Positions 33,424 through 42,045 of a DNA stretch of 64,000 bases are shown here, piece by piece. Source of the stretch: an uncultured Oscillospiraceae bacterium (GTDB taxonomy: Bacteria > Bacillota > Clostridia > Oscillospirales > Acutalibacteraceae). Location of the stretch: assembly GCA_900554335.1 (NCBI GenBank), contig USGT01000003.1, positions 1 through 64,000 on the forward strand, read 5' to 3'. Positions within the stretch are counted from its first letter, which is position 1. Each line of letters starts with the position of its first letter. The position numbers and the translations under genes were made by a program. The notes beneath the pieces were generated by a model, which was given only the letters and a program-made list of their open reading frames with translations, searched no databases and was not told where the DNA came from.

Positions 33424-35532
33424 TTGAATAAGGAAATTACAAAAGTTTTTTATGAGATTTTAAGTAGCGAAGAATTGCTTCCCGAATTTATGCTCATTGA
33501 CGATGTTGATGAAATGTATGAATTTTGTTTAAACATTAGAAAGGGTTATTCAAAAGCTGAATTTGAAGACTTCTTAATGCAACTGGCTGACGAATGTTTG
33601 CTTTGCACCCAAGGATTAGGTAAAAAAGCTTTGAGTGATGAAGAGATTTCTCAAGTTGCTGGCGGAGTAAGCGCTTTCAAGAAAATCGTGTCTAGCGGTT
33701 TAGCTGCAGCCACTGTTTTAACTTGCGGAGGCGTTAATGCAGCAGATTTAAATAAAAAATCAGGCGAAAACTATATAAATTTAGTTCCTGTTTCTCACGA
33801 AAATGATGTGCCTTCAACTTCAGAAATTCCTAAAGAAAAAGAAGATTCTTTTTCAAGCAAAATTAAAAGAAGATTCCAAAAAATTGGCGAATTCCTTTGG
33901 GATAATAAAGGCAAAGTAGCTCTTGGAGCTGCAGCTGTAACAGCAATTATATTGTTGGCTATAGGCGTTAAACGCTATTCAAAGAATAAGAACAATCCAG
34001 AAGCTGAAAAATCTGTTCTTAACACTAGCGACATCAGCAAGAACATGGAAAAGTTCATTAGCGGGGTTCCTATAGTTTCAAACGTGGTTAGCACGGCTGT
34101 TGTTGGCTTTGCAGGACTTTCATGGATTGTGGATCGTCTTGGTAATTTCGCAGGAAACCTGAATAAAATTCAAAATTTCTTTGGCGATAGCTTTAAAATT
34201 TGGAAAACAATGAAAGATAACGGCGCTGCTCTTAACGACTGGCTCATTGGTGCGGACCAACACTTTGTTTACACTGAAGAAGAACGCAGAGAAATGTTTG
34301 AAGATGGAATGAAGCATGTTAAAGGCCAGGAAGAAGCTGTGAAGAAAGTTAGTGAATTCTTCGAAGGAGTTATGAGCTACAGAAGAGACCTTGACAGAGG
34401 TATTCTTAACACTAACCTTAAACTGCCGAAAATAATCGTCCTTAATGGCTCAGCCGGAACCGGTAAAACTATGACTGCGCAAATTTTGGCTAGGGCTTTG
34501 GCTCCAGATCCGAAGAATATATACCACATTAGTGCTGAACAAATTAATTGTGGCGAAAATTCTAATCCTGTAAAAGAACTTTTTGGCGTTGAAAAGACAA
34601 AATTCTTCTATTATGATTCCCCGAAAGATAATTTAGGAAAATTCGTAATGGAAAATCCTAAAGGTGTAGCAATAATCGACGAATATGATAAGATCGGTAA
34701 TATTGCTGAGATAAAAGGTGGTAGAGTTCAACATCCTTTGGATGCTTCGCTCAGAATTTTGTTTGACAAGGGCGGCATGTTCCCGAACCCATGCCAAGAT
34801 GGAGACCCGATTGACTTCTCAACTTTCACATTGATTCTTACCACTAATGAAACTAATGAATCACTTGGCCTTCCTAAGGATGAGGGAGAGGACGCAGACC
34901 CAACCCGCACTCATCCGCTGCATGATGGAAGTGTTTTAACACGTCTTAAAGAAAATGCTGTTAAATTCCAAGTTTTAGACAGAGAAGCTTACAAAAAAAT
35001 TGCGGAAGATGAAATCAAAGCTACACTTAAACCTTCTATGACTGAAAAAGGCGGCAATTGCTGGTATAGCATCAAAGATGACACGAAAGATAAAACCGGT
35101 GAAGTTATTGTTCCAGGTGTATTTAGTAAAATGGCTGACTACATAATGGAAGAAAAGAAAATTGCAGATGCTTCACGCGATGAAAATAGCAACATTATCG
35201 CTCCTTGTGCTCGCACAATGGTTAACTTGTGCCGTGAACTGTGGATGCAAACAAGAACAATTTACACAAATAGGGAAGAAATTTTGGTTCGCAGGTTCCT
35301 TAAAGATAAAGATGTGAAAAAAGCCGGACTTAACACTTTCGAAAAAGTTCGTGATGCAATGCCTGCAGGAGAAGTTAAATTTACAATAGACTTTAATTTC
35401 AAGAAAAATGAAAATGGAACTCTTAAAAAAGGCTTTGATGTAGACGTAGATTACAATAAATTTGCTGAGAAAAATTACGATAAATTAAAAGCCGAGTTAA
35501 TTATGAATAAAGATAGGAAAAACAAAAAATAA
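33424..35532 (+). CDS. AAA+ ATPase with Nif11-type double-glycine leader
   Basis: The 702-residue protein starts with TTG eight bases after AAAGGAAG. Residues 1-81 look like a Nif11 leader: amphipathic helices, then KALSDEEISQVAGG with the double glycine at 80-81. Next comes a basic-hydrophobic stretch ending VNA (about 84-107) that resembles a signal peptide. A membrane helix at about 163-185 and a second hydrophobic stretch near 215-245 follow. The AAA+ domain has Walker A GSAGTGKT (342-349), Walker B GVAIIDEYDK (about 414-423), and sensor-1 LILTTNETN (about 470). The closest style is Clp/torsin-type AAA+. Nif11 leaders normally guide peptide export through peptidase-containing ABC transporters, so export of this ATPase is possible but unproven. 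Confidence 0.85.
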   Translation: MNKEITKVFYEILSSEELLPEFMLIDDVDEMYEFCLNIRKGYSKAEFEDFLMQLADECLLCTQGLGKKALSDEEISQVAGGVSAFKKIVSSGLAAATVLTCGGVNAADLNKKSGENYINLVPVSHENDVPSTSEIPKEKEDSFSSKIKRRFQKIGEFLWDNKGKVALGAAAVTAIILLAIGVKRYSKNKNNPEAEKSVLNTSDISKNMEKFISGVPIVSNVVSTAVVGFAGLSWIVDRLGNFAGNLNKIQNFFGDSFKIWKTMKDNGAALNDWLIGADQHFVYTEEERREMFEDGMKHVKGQEEAVKKVSEFFEGVMSYRRDLDRGILNTNLKLPKIIVLNGSAGTGKTMTAQILARALAPDPKNIYHISAEQINCGENSNPVKELFGVEKTKFFYYDSPKDNLGKFVMENPKGVAIIDEYDKIGNIAEIKGGRVQHPLDASLRILFDKGGMFPNPCQDGDPIDFSTFTLILTTNETNESLGLPKDEGEDADPTRTHPLHDGSVLTRLKENAVKFQVLDREAYKKIAEDEIKATLKPSMTEKGGNCWYSIKDDTKDKTGEVIVPGVFSKMADYIMEEKKIADASRDENSNIIAPCARTMVNLCRELWMQTRTIYTNREEILVRRFLKDKDVKKAGLNTFEKVRDAMPAGEVKFTIDFNFKKNENGTLKKGFDVDVDYNKFAEKNYDKLKAELIMNKDRKNKK

Positions 35533-35547
35533 TCACAGAAATGTTTG

Positions 35548-35580
35548 GAAAGGGCCTCGAGTGGGCCTTTTCTTGTTTTT
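35548..35580 (+). terminator. Terminator of the AAA+ gene
   Basis: AAAGGGCC and GGGCCTTTT pair around TCGAGT with one mismatch, followed by CTTGTTTTT. Confidence 0.65.
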
Positions 35581-35591
35581 TATTAATTTTA

Positions 35592-35619
35592 TTGAAATTT
35601 TATAATTAAGGGTTATAAT
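35592..35619 (+). promoter_or_regulatory. Probable promoter of the ddl-murF-alr operon
   Basis: TTGAAA, a 16-base spacer and TATAAT lie about 110 bases before the first start codon of the operon. Confidence 0.55.
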
Positions 35620-35731
35620 TAAAGAAAAGGCATAGAATTTGAAAAATATTTTTGTTATTGCTCAAATATAGATAATTAAGACGTATTTTTCAAAAAAGTT
35701 TTTAGTAACTTTTCAAAGGGAGAGATTTAGT

Positions 35732-38092
35732 TTGTTCAATTTGGTTTTAATTTGCGGTGGACCTTCGCTTGAAAGGGGCATTTCGCTTAATTCAGTTCGC
35801 TCGTTTTATGATAATATAGGGAAGTCAGATGAGATTAATATAAAGGTTATTTTTATTGATCTTCATCTTAATAAATATTTTGTTGATGAGACTTTTCTTT
35901 ATTCGAACACAACGAGCGACTTTGATTTTAAGCTTGCAAACGAATGCGAGAAACTTTCGGAAGAAGAATTTGTTAGCACTTTAAAAAATGCAAGTTTGGT
36001 CATGCCGGTTATTCACGGCGCTTACGGCGAAGACGGAACAATTCAAAAAATTCTAGAAAAAAATAATATTCCTTTTGTGGCTTCGGGCTCTAAAGCATGC
36101 GACATGATGTACAGCAAAGCTAACGCCGAAACTCAAATTTTAAATAAACACAATTTCAAAAGTATTCCAAAGCTCATTTTAAGTAAAAATGATCCGGAAA
36201 TTAGCGAAAAAATAAAAGAGTTTTATGAAAAATTCAATCTTTCAAAAGTTGTTATAAAGCCCGTTAAAGGCGGTTCATCTTTTGGAGTTGTTTTGGCTGA
36301 AAATCTTCAGCAATGCCAAGAAAAAGCCGTTAGCGAGCTTGAAAATTACGGCGATGTTTTAATCGAAGAATTTTGCAAAGGAAGAGAGTTCACCGTTCTT
36401 ATTCTTCAGAATTTCGAGGGCAAACCCGTTGCGCTTATTCCAACGGAAATTGAAGTTAAAAATGCGGCCGAAAGCGAAAAGGACATTAAAGAAAATTTCT
36501 TCACCACTCGCCGCAAATACCTTCCAACCAACGAAACTCACTATTATAATCCTCCTAGGTTTCCCGCTTCAGTTATTGAAAAAATCAGGCACCAAGCCGA
36601 AAATCTTTTTGAAATTGCAGGTGCAAAAGACTTTTTGAGAATTGATGGCTGGCTTTTCGATGATGGTGAAATCTATTTTTCGGATTTCAACCCAATTTCA
36701 GGAATGGAGCAAAACAGCTTTTTATTCCAGCAAGGCGCTAAAATCGGCTTTACGCATAAAGGCATTTTGGAATACATTTTAAGGAGTTCTGCGAAGCGCC
36801 AAGGCGTTTATTTCCCGGAAAATAGCGGCAAAAAAAGGGTGAATATTTTGCTTGGCGGAATAACCTCCGAAAGGCAAGTTTCGCTCATGAGCGGTTCGAA
36901 TGTTTGGCTTAAACTTTTGAATTCAAAGCTTTACGAGCCGCACCCTTACCTAATGATAATGGAAAATGGGGAATATAAGGTTTCGCCGCTTACATATGAC
37001 ATAATTTTGAACCACACGGTTGAAGAGGTTATCTATCAGCACCGCGCAAAACAAAACGAAACACAAAGTCTTAGAACGCAAATTCGCGAAAAATTAGGCC
37101 TTGAAGAAAAGCTTGAGTTCATTCCTCTTAAGGATTTCATCAAAAGGTCAAAGCTTCAAGATGCCTATGTTTTTCTTGGCCTTCACGGAGGCTTTGGAGA
37201 AGGCGGCGGAATTCAGGAATTACTTGAAAAAGAGGGCGTTCCTTTCAATGGTTCGAGGTCTGAGGCTGCAAAGCTTTGCATGGATAAATTCGAAACAGGC
37301 AAGGTTGTTGATTCGCTAAAGCTTCCTTCGCTCAGGACTGCGAAGAAGACGTTTGTTACCATTGATGAACTTAAAAAGATTGCAAATTCAAATGATTACG
37401 AAAGCTACTGGAATGAGCTTACAAATGAATTCGGCGCAGATAAAGTTATAATTAAGCCAAGAAAAGACGGTTGCTCGACAGGTGTAGTTGTTTTGACATC
37501 TGCAGAAGAATTTAAAAAATACGTTGAATTTTTTACGCTTGGAATCGACATCGCTCCCGAAGGAACATTCAAAATGCACAGCGGCCCGATAACTTTGGGT
37601 GTTCACAACAGGGAAATTTTGATAGAAGAATACATTGAAGTTGACAAAATTTCAATAATTGACAATAAAATTGTTTACGAAAGCCCTGTGAAATGGGTTG
37701 AGCTTACAATCGGCGTGCTTGAAACCAAGGGCAAGTATCATGCGCTTAGCCCGAGCATAACCATTGCAAATTCGGGTGTTTTGAGCCTTGAGGAAAAATT
37801 CCAGGGCGGAACAGGCGTTAATATTACTCCTCCACCGGAATATATCATTGCGAATGAAATCACGGCTAAACTTAAAAATTACATGGAAAAACTTTGCGAA
37901 AAAGTTGGAGTTAAAGATTATTGCAGGATTGACGTTTTCGTTAACGGCGAAACGGGCGAGATTATTGTAATCGAAATTAACACTCTTCCTGCGCTCACTT
38001 CATCGACTGTAATTTTTCAGCAGGCAGGCAAAGAAAATCCGCCGCTCAATCCGCTTGGATTACTCGAAAAAATTATTTCTAACCATAACTAA
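35732..38092 (+). CDS. Tandem D-alanine--D-alanine ligase (two ATP-grasp units)
   Basis: The 786-residue protein is two Ddl units in one chain, about 1-365 and 366-786. Unit 1 has GGPSLERGISLNS, HGAYGEDGTIQ, KPVKGGSSFGV and an RIDGW..SDFNPISG end where the usual metal-binding Glu of E-x-N is Asp. Unit 2 has GGITSERQVSLMSG, HGGFGEGGGIQE, KPRKDGCSTGV, a longer middle and the canonical RIDVF..IEINTLPALT. Ddl joins two D-Ala for peptidoglycan precursors. Whether both units are active is unknown; unit 2 looks more regular. TTG start behind AAAGGGAGAG. It heads an operon with murF-alr. Confidence 0.9.
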   Translation: MFNLVLICGGPSLERGISLNSVRSFYDNIGKSDEINIKVIFIDLHLNKYFVDETFLYSNTTSDFDFKLANECEKLSEEEFVSTLKNASLVMPVIHGAYGEDGTIQKILEKNNIPFVASGSKACDMMYSKANAETQILNKHNFKSIPKLILSKNDPEISEKIKEFYEKFNLSKVVIKPVKGGSSFGVVLAENLQQCQEKAVSELENYGDVLIEEFCKGREFTVLILQNFEGKPVALIPTEIEVKNAAESEKDIKENFFTTRRKYLPTNETHYYNPPRFPASVIEKIRHQAENLFEIAGAKDFLRIDGWLFDDGEIYFSDFNPISGMEQNSFLFQQGAKIGFTHKGILEYILRSSAKRQGVYFPENSGKKRVNILLGGITSERQVSLMSGSNVWLKLLNSKLYEPHPYLMIMENGEYKVSPLTYDIILNHTVEEVIYQHRAKQNETQSLRTQIREKLGLEEKLEFIPLKDFIKRSKLQDAYVFLGLHGGFGEGGGIQELLEKEGVPFNGSRSEAAKLCMDKFETGKVVDSLKLPSLRTAKKTFVTIDELKKIANSNDYESYWNELTNEFGADKVIIKPRKDGCSTGVVVLTSAEEFKKYVEFFTLGIDIAPEGTFKMHSGPITLGVHNREILIEEYIEVDKISIIDNKIVYESPVKWVELTIGVLETKGKYHALSPSITIANSGVLSLEEKFQGGTGVNITPPPEYIIANEITAKLKNYMEKLCEKVGVKDYCRIDVFVNGETGEIIVIEINTLPALTSSTVIFQQAGKENPPLNPLGLLEKIISNHN

Positions 38093-38114
38093 ATTTAGAT
38101 AAGAGGTCTTATTA

Positions 38115-40631
38115 ATGAAAGCACTTATGCTTGAAGAAATTGCAAAAGCTATTGGAAGTAAAAACGAAAATTTCGAAAATATTACTGTGGGAAACATCAG
38201 CACCGACACGAGAACTTTGAAAAAGGGCGATTTGTTTTTCGCCCTCAAAGGTAAAAAGCGTAACGGCCATGATTTTGCTCAGATTGCCGAAAAAAAAGGT
38301 GCGTGCGCAATCGTTTGCAGCGAGGAAATCAAAACTTCGTTGCCGATTTTAAAAGTAAGCGACACTTTGATTGCGCTTCAAAATCTTGCTTCTTATTACA
38401 GAGGGAAAATTGGCGCGAAAGTCATTGCTGTTACGGGAAGCACCGGGAAAACCACGACCAAAAGCATGATTGCGAATATTCTTTCAAGAAAGTTTAAAGT
38501 TTTTGCGGCAAACAGGAATTTTAATAATGAAATTGGGCTGCCTAAAAGCATTTTGGAGCTTGACGATAGTTATGATTTCGCCGTTTTAGAAATGGGAATG
38601 AACCACCTTGGCGAAATTGAAAATCTTTCGAAAATTGCAAAGCCTGATATTGCTGTCATTACGAATGTAGGCAAGGCGCACATTGGAAATCTTGGTTCGC
38701 TTGAAAATATTTTCAAGGCAAAACTTGAAATTTTGAAGCACTTGAAGCCTGGTGGTACGGTCGTTTTGAATTCTGATGATGAGCTACTTAAAAATTTTAA
38801 AAGTAGTGAATTTGAAGTCCTTTTTGCGGGTTTGAAAAAAGAAAATAACCCTGATATTTTTGCTGAAAATATTAAAAATAATGAGTTTTCAAGCCATTTT
38901 GAAGTTGATTTTAAAAACTCTAAATTTGAAATTTCTTTGCCGATTTTGGGTAAGCAAAATATTTTGAATTCTCTTTTGGCTTCGCTCGTGTGTTTGAAGT
39001 TTGGCTTCACAGGAAACGAAATCGCGAGCGCTCTTGAATGCTTTGCAGCTTCACCGATGAGGTCTGAGGTTTCGTTTGTTAGCGGCGTTAAAATTATTAA
39101 AGATTATTACAATGCCAGCCCTGAATCTTCGAAAGTTGCCATTGAAAATCTGGCAAATATTAAAAATGATGGCAAAAAAATTGCAATTTTAGGCGAAATT
39201 TCTGAGCTTGGAAGTTTTAGTGCTGAGGAGCATTTTAATCTTGCGGTTTGCTGCTGCAAAAATCAAATAGATCATGCCTTTTTCATAGGTGAAGATTTTA
39301 AATCATTTAAAGACGGAATGGAAAAGCATTCGGACTGTTTTGGCGTTTCCGAGAGAGGAAATATGCTTGATTGCCTTAAAAATTACGTTTCTAATGGCAA
39401 AATAAAAGCGGGTGATACCGTTCTTATAAAAGGCTCGAGAAATATGAAAATGGAAGAAATTTATGAATCGCTCAAAAGATTTTTAACTGGTGAGCAATAT
39501 ATTCCTTCTTCGCTCAGTTCCACGAGGCTTTATGTGGACGTTAATGCTATTAAATACAATTTTATGCAAATTAAAAATGCCGTTGGAAGCAGCGTTGAAA
39601 TCATGCCGATGGTTAAGGCAAACGCTTATGGAATCGGCAGCGACATCATCGCAAATTTGTTTAGCGGCTGCAAATATTTGGCTGTGGCTGATGTTAAAGA
39701 GGCTTTTAGCATTAAAAATGTGCTTCCGAACGCTAACATCGTGATTATTTATCAGCCTGCCGCTGAAGATATTCCTGAAATTGTTAGGGGAGAATTTATT
39801 CCTGCGGTTTCTGACATTAATTTTGCTAAAAAATTAAATGAAAAAGCTAAAAATTCAGATAAAATCATTCGTGTTCATGTGGAATTTGACACAGGTCACG
39901 GCAGGCTTGGGCTTAATTTGCCTGAAATTTCGGAATTTGCAAAAGAAATTTTGAAGCTTGAAAATATAAAAGTTGAAGGATTATTTATGCATTATTCCAG
40001 CGCTGATGCTTTAGAAGATTCCGATATAGCCTTTACGAAACTTCAAACTAAACGTTTTGAACAAGGTATCGCAGATTTCGAAGATATTTATGGCAAAGTT
40101 AAATATAAACACGCATGCGCAGGTGCGGCGATATTCAATGAAAATGCTAAGCATTTTAACATGGTAAGGCCGGGTTATATTCTTTACGGTTACTACCCGT
40201 GCGATTTCCTTAAAGAAAGAATTTCGCTAAAGCCTTGCCTTAAGTTCACTTCGAGTGTTTTGCAAATTAGAGAGGTTGAAAGCGGCACGCCGATAAGCTA
40301 CAACAGACGCTTCACAACTGACCGCAAAACCAAAGTTGCGACTATTGGAATTGGCTATTCAGATGGAATTTTTAGGTCACTTTTTAACAAGAAAAATCCG
40401 GGATGTTTCGTTATTAATGGTCAGCGTGCACCAATTATTGGAACGATTTGCATGGATCTTACGATGATTGATATAACTGACATTAAAGGCGAAGTTAAAG
40501 TTGGCGATGAAGTTGCGATTTTTGACAATATTAACGTGACTGTTGATGAAATGGCGGAAATTTGCGGCACGATAGGTTATGAAATAATTTCAAGAATTGC
40601 TGAAAAAGCTGACAGAGTTGAAACATTTTAA
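38115..40631 (+). CDS. MurF-Alr fusion (UDP-MurNAc-tripeptide--D-Ala-D-Ala ligase / alanine racemase)
   Basis: The 838-residue protein joins a MurF domain (about 1-455) to an alanine racemase (about 465-838). MurF has VTGSTGKTTTKSM, NNEIGLPKSI, LEMGMNHLGEI and YNASPES. Alr has MVKANAYGIGS with the PLP lysine at 501, GHGRLGL, VRPGYILYGYYP and GTICMDLTMID. Alr makes D-Ala, the upstream Ddl joins two D-Ala, and MurF adds the dipeptide to the precursor: three consecutive steps encoded together. MurF-Alr fusions are known from other phyla. The start is 22 bases behind ddl. Confidence 0.93.
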   Translation: MKALMLEEIAKAIGSKNENFENITVGNISTDTRTLKKGDLFFALKGKKRNGHDFAQIAEKKGACAIVCSEEIKTSLPILKVSDTLIALQNLASYYRGKIGAKVIAVTGSTGKTTTKSMIANILSRKFKVFAANRNFNNEIGLPKSILELDDSYDFAVLEMGMNHLGEIENLSKIAKPDIAVITNVGKAHIGNLGSLENIFKAKLEILKHLKPGGTVVLNSDDELLKNFKSSEFEVLFAGLKKENNPDIFAENIKNNEFSSHFEVDFKNSKFEISLPILGKQNILNSLLASLVCLKFGFTGNEIASALECFAASPMRSEVSFVSGVKIIKDYYNASPESSKVAIENLANIKNDGKKIAILGEISELGSFSAEEHFNLAVCCCKNQIDHAFFIGEDFKSFKDGMEKHSDCFGVSERGNMLDCLKNYVSNGKIKAGDTVLIKGSRNMKMEEIYESLKRFLTGEQYIPSSLSSTRLYVDVNAIKYNFMQIKNAVGSSVEIMPMVKANAYGIGSDIIANLFSGCKYLAVADVKEAFSIKNVLPNANIVIIYQPAAEDIPEIVRGEFIPAVSDINFAKKLNEKAKNSDKIIRVHVEFDTGHGRLGLNLPEISEFAKEILKLENIKVEGLFMHYSSADALEDSDIAFTKLQTKRFEQGIADFEDIYGKVKYKHACAGAAIFNENAKHFNMVRPGYILYGYYPCDFLKERISLKPCLKFTSSVLQIREVESGTPISYNRRFTTDRKTKVATIGIGYSDGIFRSLFNKKNPGCFVINGQRAPIIGTICMDLTMIDITDIKGEVKVGDEVAIFDNINVTVDEMAEICGTIGYEIISRIAEKADRVETF

Positions 40632-40640
40632 CAAAAAAAT

Positions 40641-40667
40641 TAAGCCACGCAGTTAAAGCGTGGCTTA
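40641..40667. terminator. Bidirectional terminator between convergent mur genes
   Basis: A perfect ten-base stem TAAGCCACGC / GCGTGGCTTA with a seven-base loop, A-rich on the left and T-rich on the right. It overlaps the end of the minus-strand murF. Confidence 0.8.
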
Positions 40668-42032
40668 TTCATATTCATTTTTAATGGCATTAACAATTTC
40701 TTCCGTGTGCATGCCGCGAGAACCTTTTATTAGAATTTTATCATTCGGCGCAATAATTTCAAAAAGAGTTTTTATGGCCTCTTGATTATTTTCGCAGTGG
40801 TAACTAATTATGTTTTGATTTGCCGACATTGCTCCTTGAGAAAGATTCCTCGAGTCTTTTCCAACAGTTATTAAAATGTCGACTCGTTCCATTGCGATGT
40901 ATCTTCCTGTTTCAAAATGAATTTCTTCCGATCTTACTCCAAGTTCAAGCATATCCGCAATAATAACTATATTTTTGCCAGCATTCGGTAGATTTTTTAA
41001 AATTCCAACAGAACTTTTAACTGAATCGGGGCTTGCATTGTAAGAATCATCTATAAGTGTGATGTCTCCGATTTTTGAAATTTGTTGGCGCATGCCCGCG
41101 TTTTTGAAATTAAGAAGACCTTTTTTGATGTCTTCAAGGTGAATTCCCATATCCATCGCAACGGCGATGGATGCGAGTGCATTGTAAACATTGTGCATGC
41201 CGAGGCAAGGAATTGTGATATTTTCTTTCAGCTCTGGGGTGCAAAGAACGAAACTTGTTGAAGTGCTCGTAGAAAAAACGTCTTCGCAGCGGTAGGGGTA
41301 AGAGCCATTCACACCGAATTTAATAACCTGAGCATCGGTTTTTGCGTTGGCGAGCAATGGTGAATCGCCGTTGACATAAAGTTTTTTATCTTTTCCTTTT
41401 ATGATTTTCACTTTTTCGCTGCAGGTAATTTCAGTTGATTTAAAATTTTCAATGTGAGAAAGGCCGATATTCGTTATAACGCCTATGGTTGGCTTCGCAA
41501 TTCTTTCCAGCCTGTCCATTTCGCCGAGCTCGCTTACGCCCATTTCTAAAATAGCTACTTGGTAGCTGCTGTCAAGATTAAAAATCGTTAGCGGCAAGCC
41601 TATTTGCCCATTGTAATTGCCTTCGGTTTTAAAAACTTTCAAATTTTCGCCAAGAGCTGCGGCAATCATTTCTTTGGTGGTTGTTTTGCCAACGCTTCCT
41701 GTGACGCCTATGACGGGAATTTCAAATTTTGCTCTGTAATAAGCTGCTAAATTCTGCATTGCAGCTAGCGTTGAAGCAACTTTGATTATTGGCCCGGGGA
41801 TTTCGCCTTCGAAATCTTCTTCAATCAAACACGCAGCTGCCCCCAGCTCGAAAGCAGTTTTTATAAAGCTATGGCCGTCAACTTTTTGCCCCTTAAGCGC
41901 TACGAACAAGCAGTCTTCCTTGGTTATTTTCCTGGTGTCTACGCAAACACTGCGTATAAATTGATCAGTATTTCCCGAAAGGAGCTCTCCGCCCGTTACT
42001 TCTAAAATCTCCTTTATGCTGATTTTTTCCAT
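40665..42032 (-). CDS. murF: MurF, second stand-alone copy
   Basis: The 455-residue protein is full-length MurF: VTGSVGKTTTKEMIAA (ATP site), GNYNGQIGLPLT, LEMGVSELGEMDRL, then DDSYNASPDS and KILIKGSRGMHTEEIV. It adds D-Ala-D-Ala to UDP-MurNAc-tripeptide in the cytoplasm. It starts 13 bases after murE, behind AGAGGTG. The genome thus has at least two MurF domains, this one and that in the MurF-Alr fusion on the other side of the terminator. Confidence 0.95.
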   Translation of the reverse strand: MEKISIKEILEVTGGELLSGNTDQFIRSVCVDTRKITKEDCLFVALKGQKVDGHSFIKTAFELGAAACLIEEDFEGEIPGPIIKVASTLAAMQNLAAYYRAKFEIPVIGVTGSVGKTTTKEMIAAALGENLKVFKTEGNYNGQIGLPLTIFNLDSSYQVAILEMGVSELGEMDRLERIAKPTIGVITNIGLSHIENFKSTEITCSEKVKIIKGKDKKLYVNGDSPLLANAKTDAQVIKFGVNGSYPYRCEDVFSTSTSTSFVLCTPELKENITIPCLGMHNVYNALASIAVAMDMGIHLEDIKKGLLNFKNAGMRQQISKIGDITLIDDSYNASPDSVKSSVGILKNLPNAGKNIVIIADMLELGVRSEEIHFETGRYIAMERVDILITVGKDSRNLSQGAMSANQNIISYHCENNQEAIKTLFEIIAPNDKILIKGSRGMHTEEIVNAIKNEYE

Positions 42033-42045
42033 AGTTCACCTCTGT

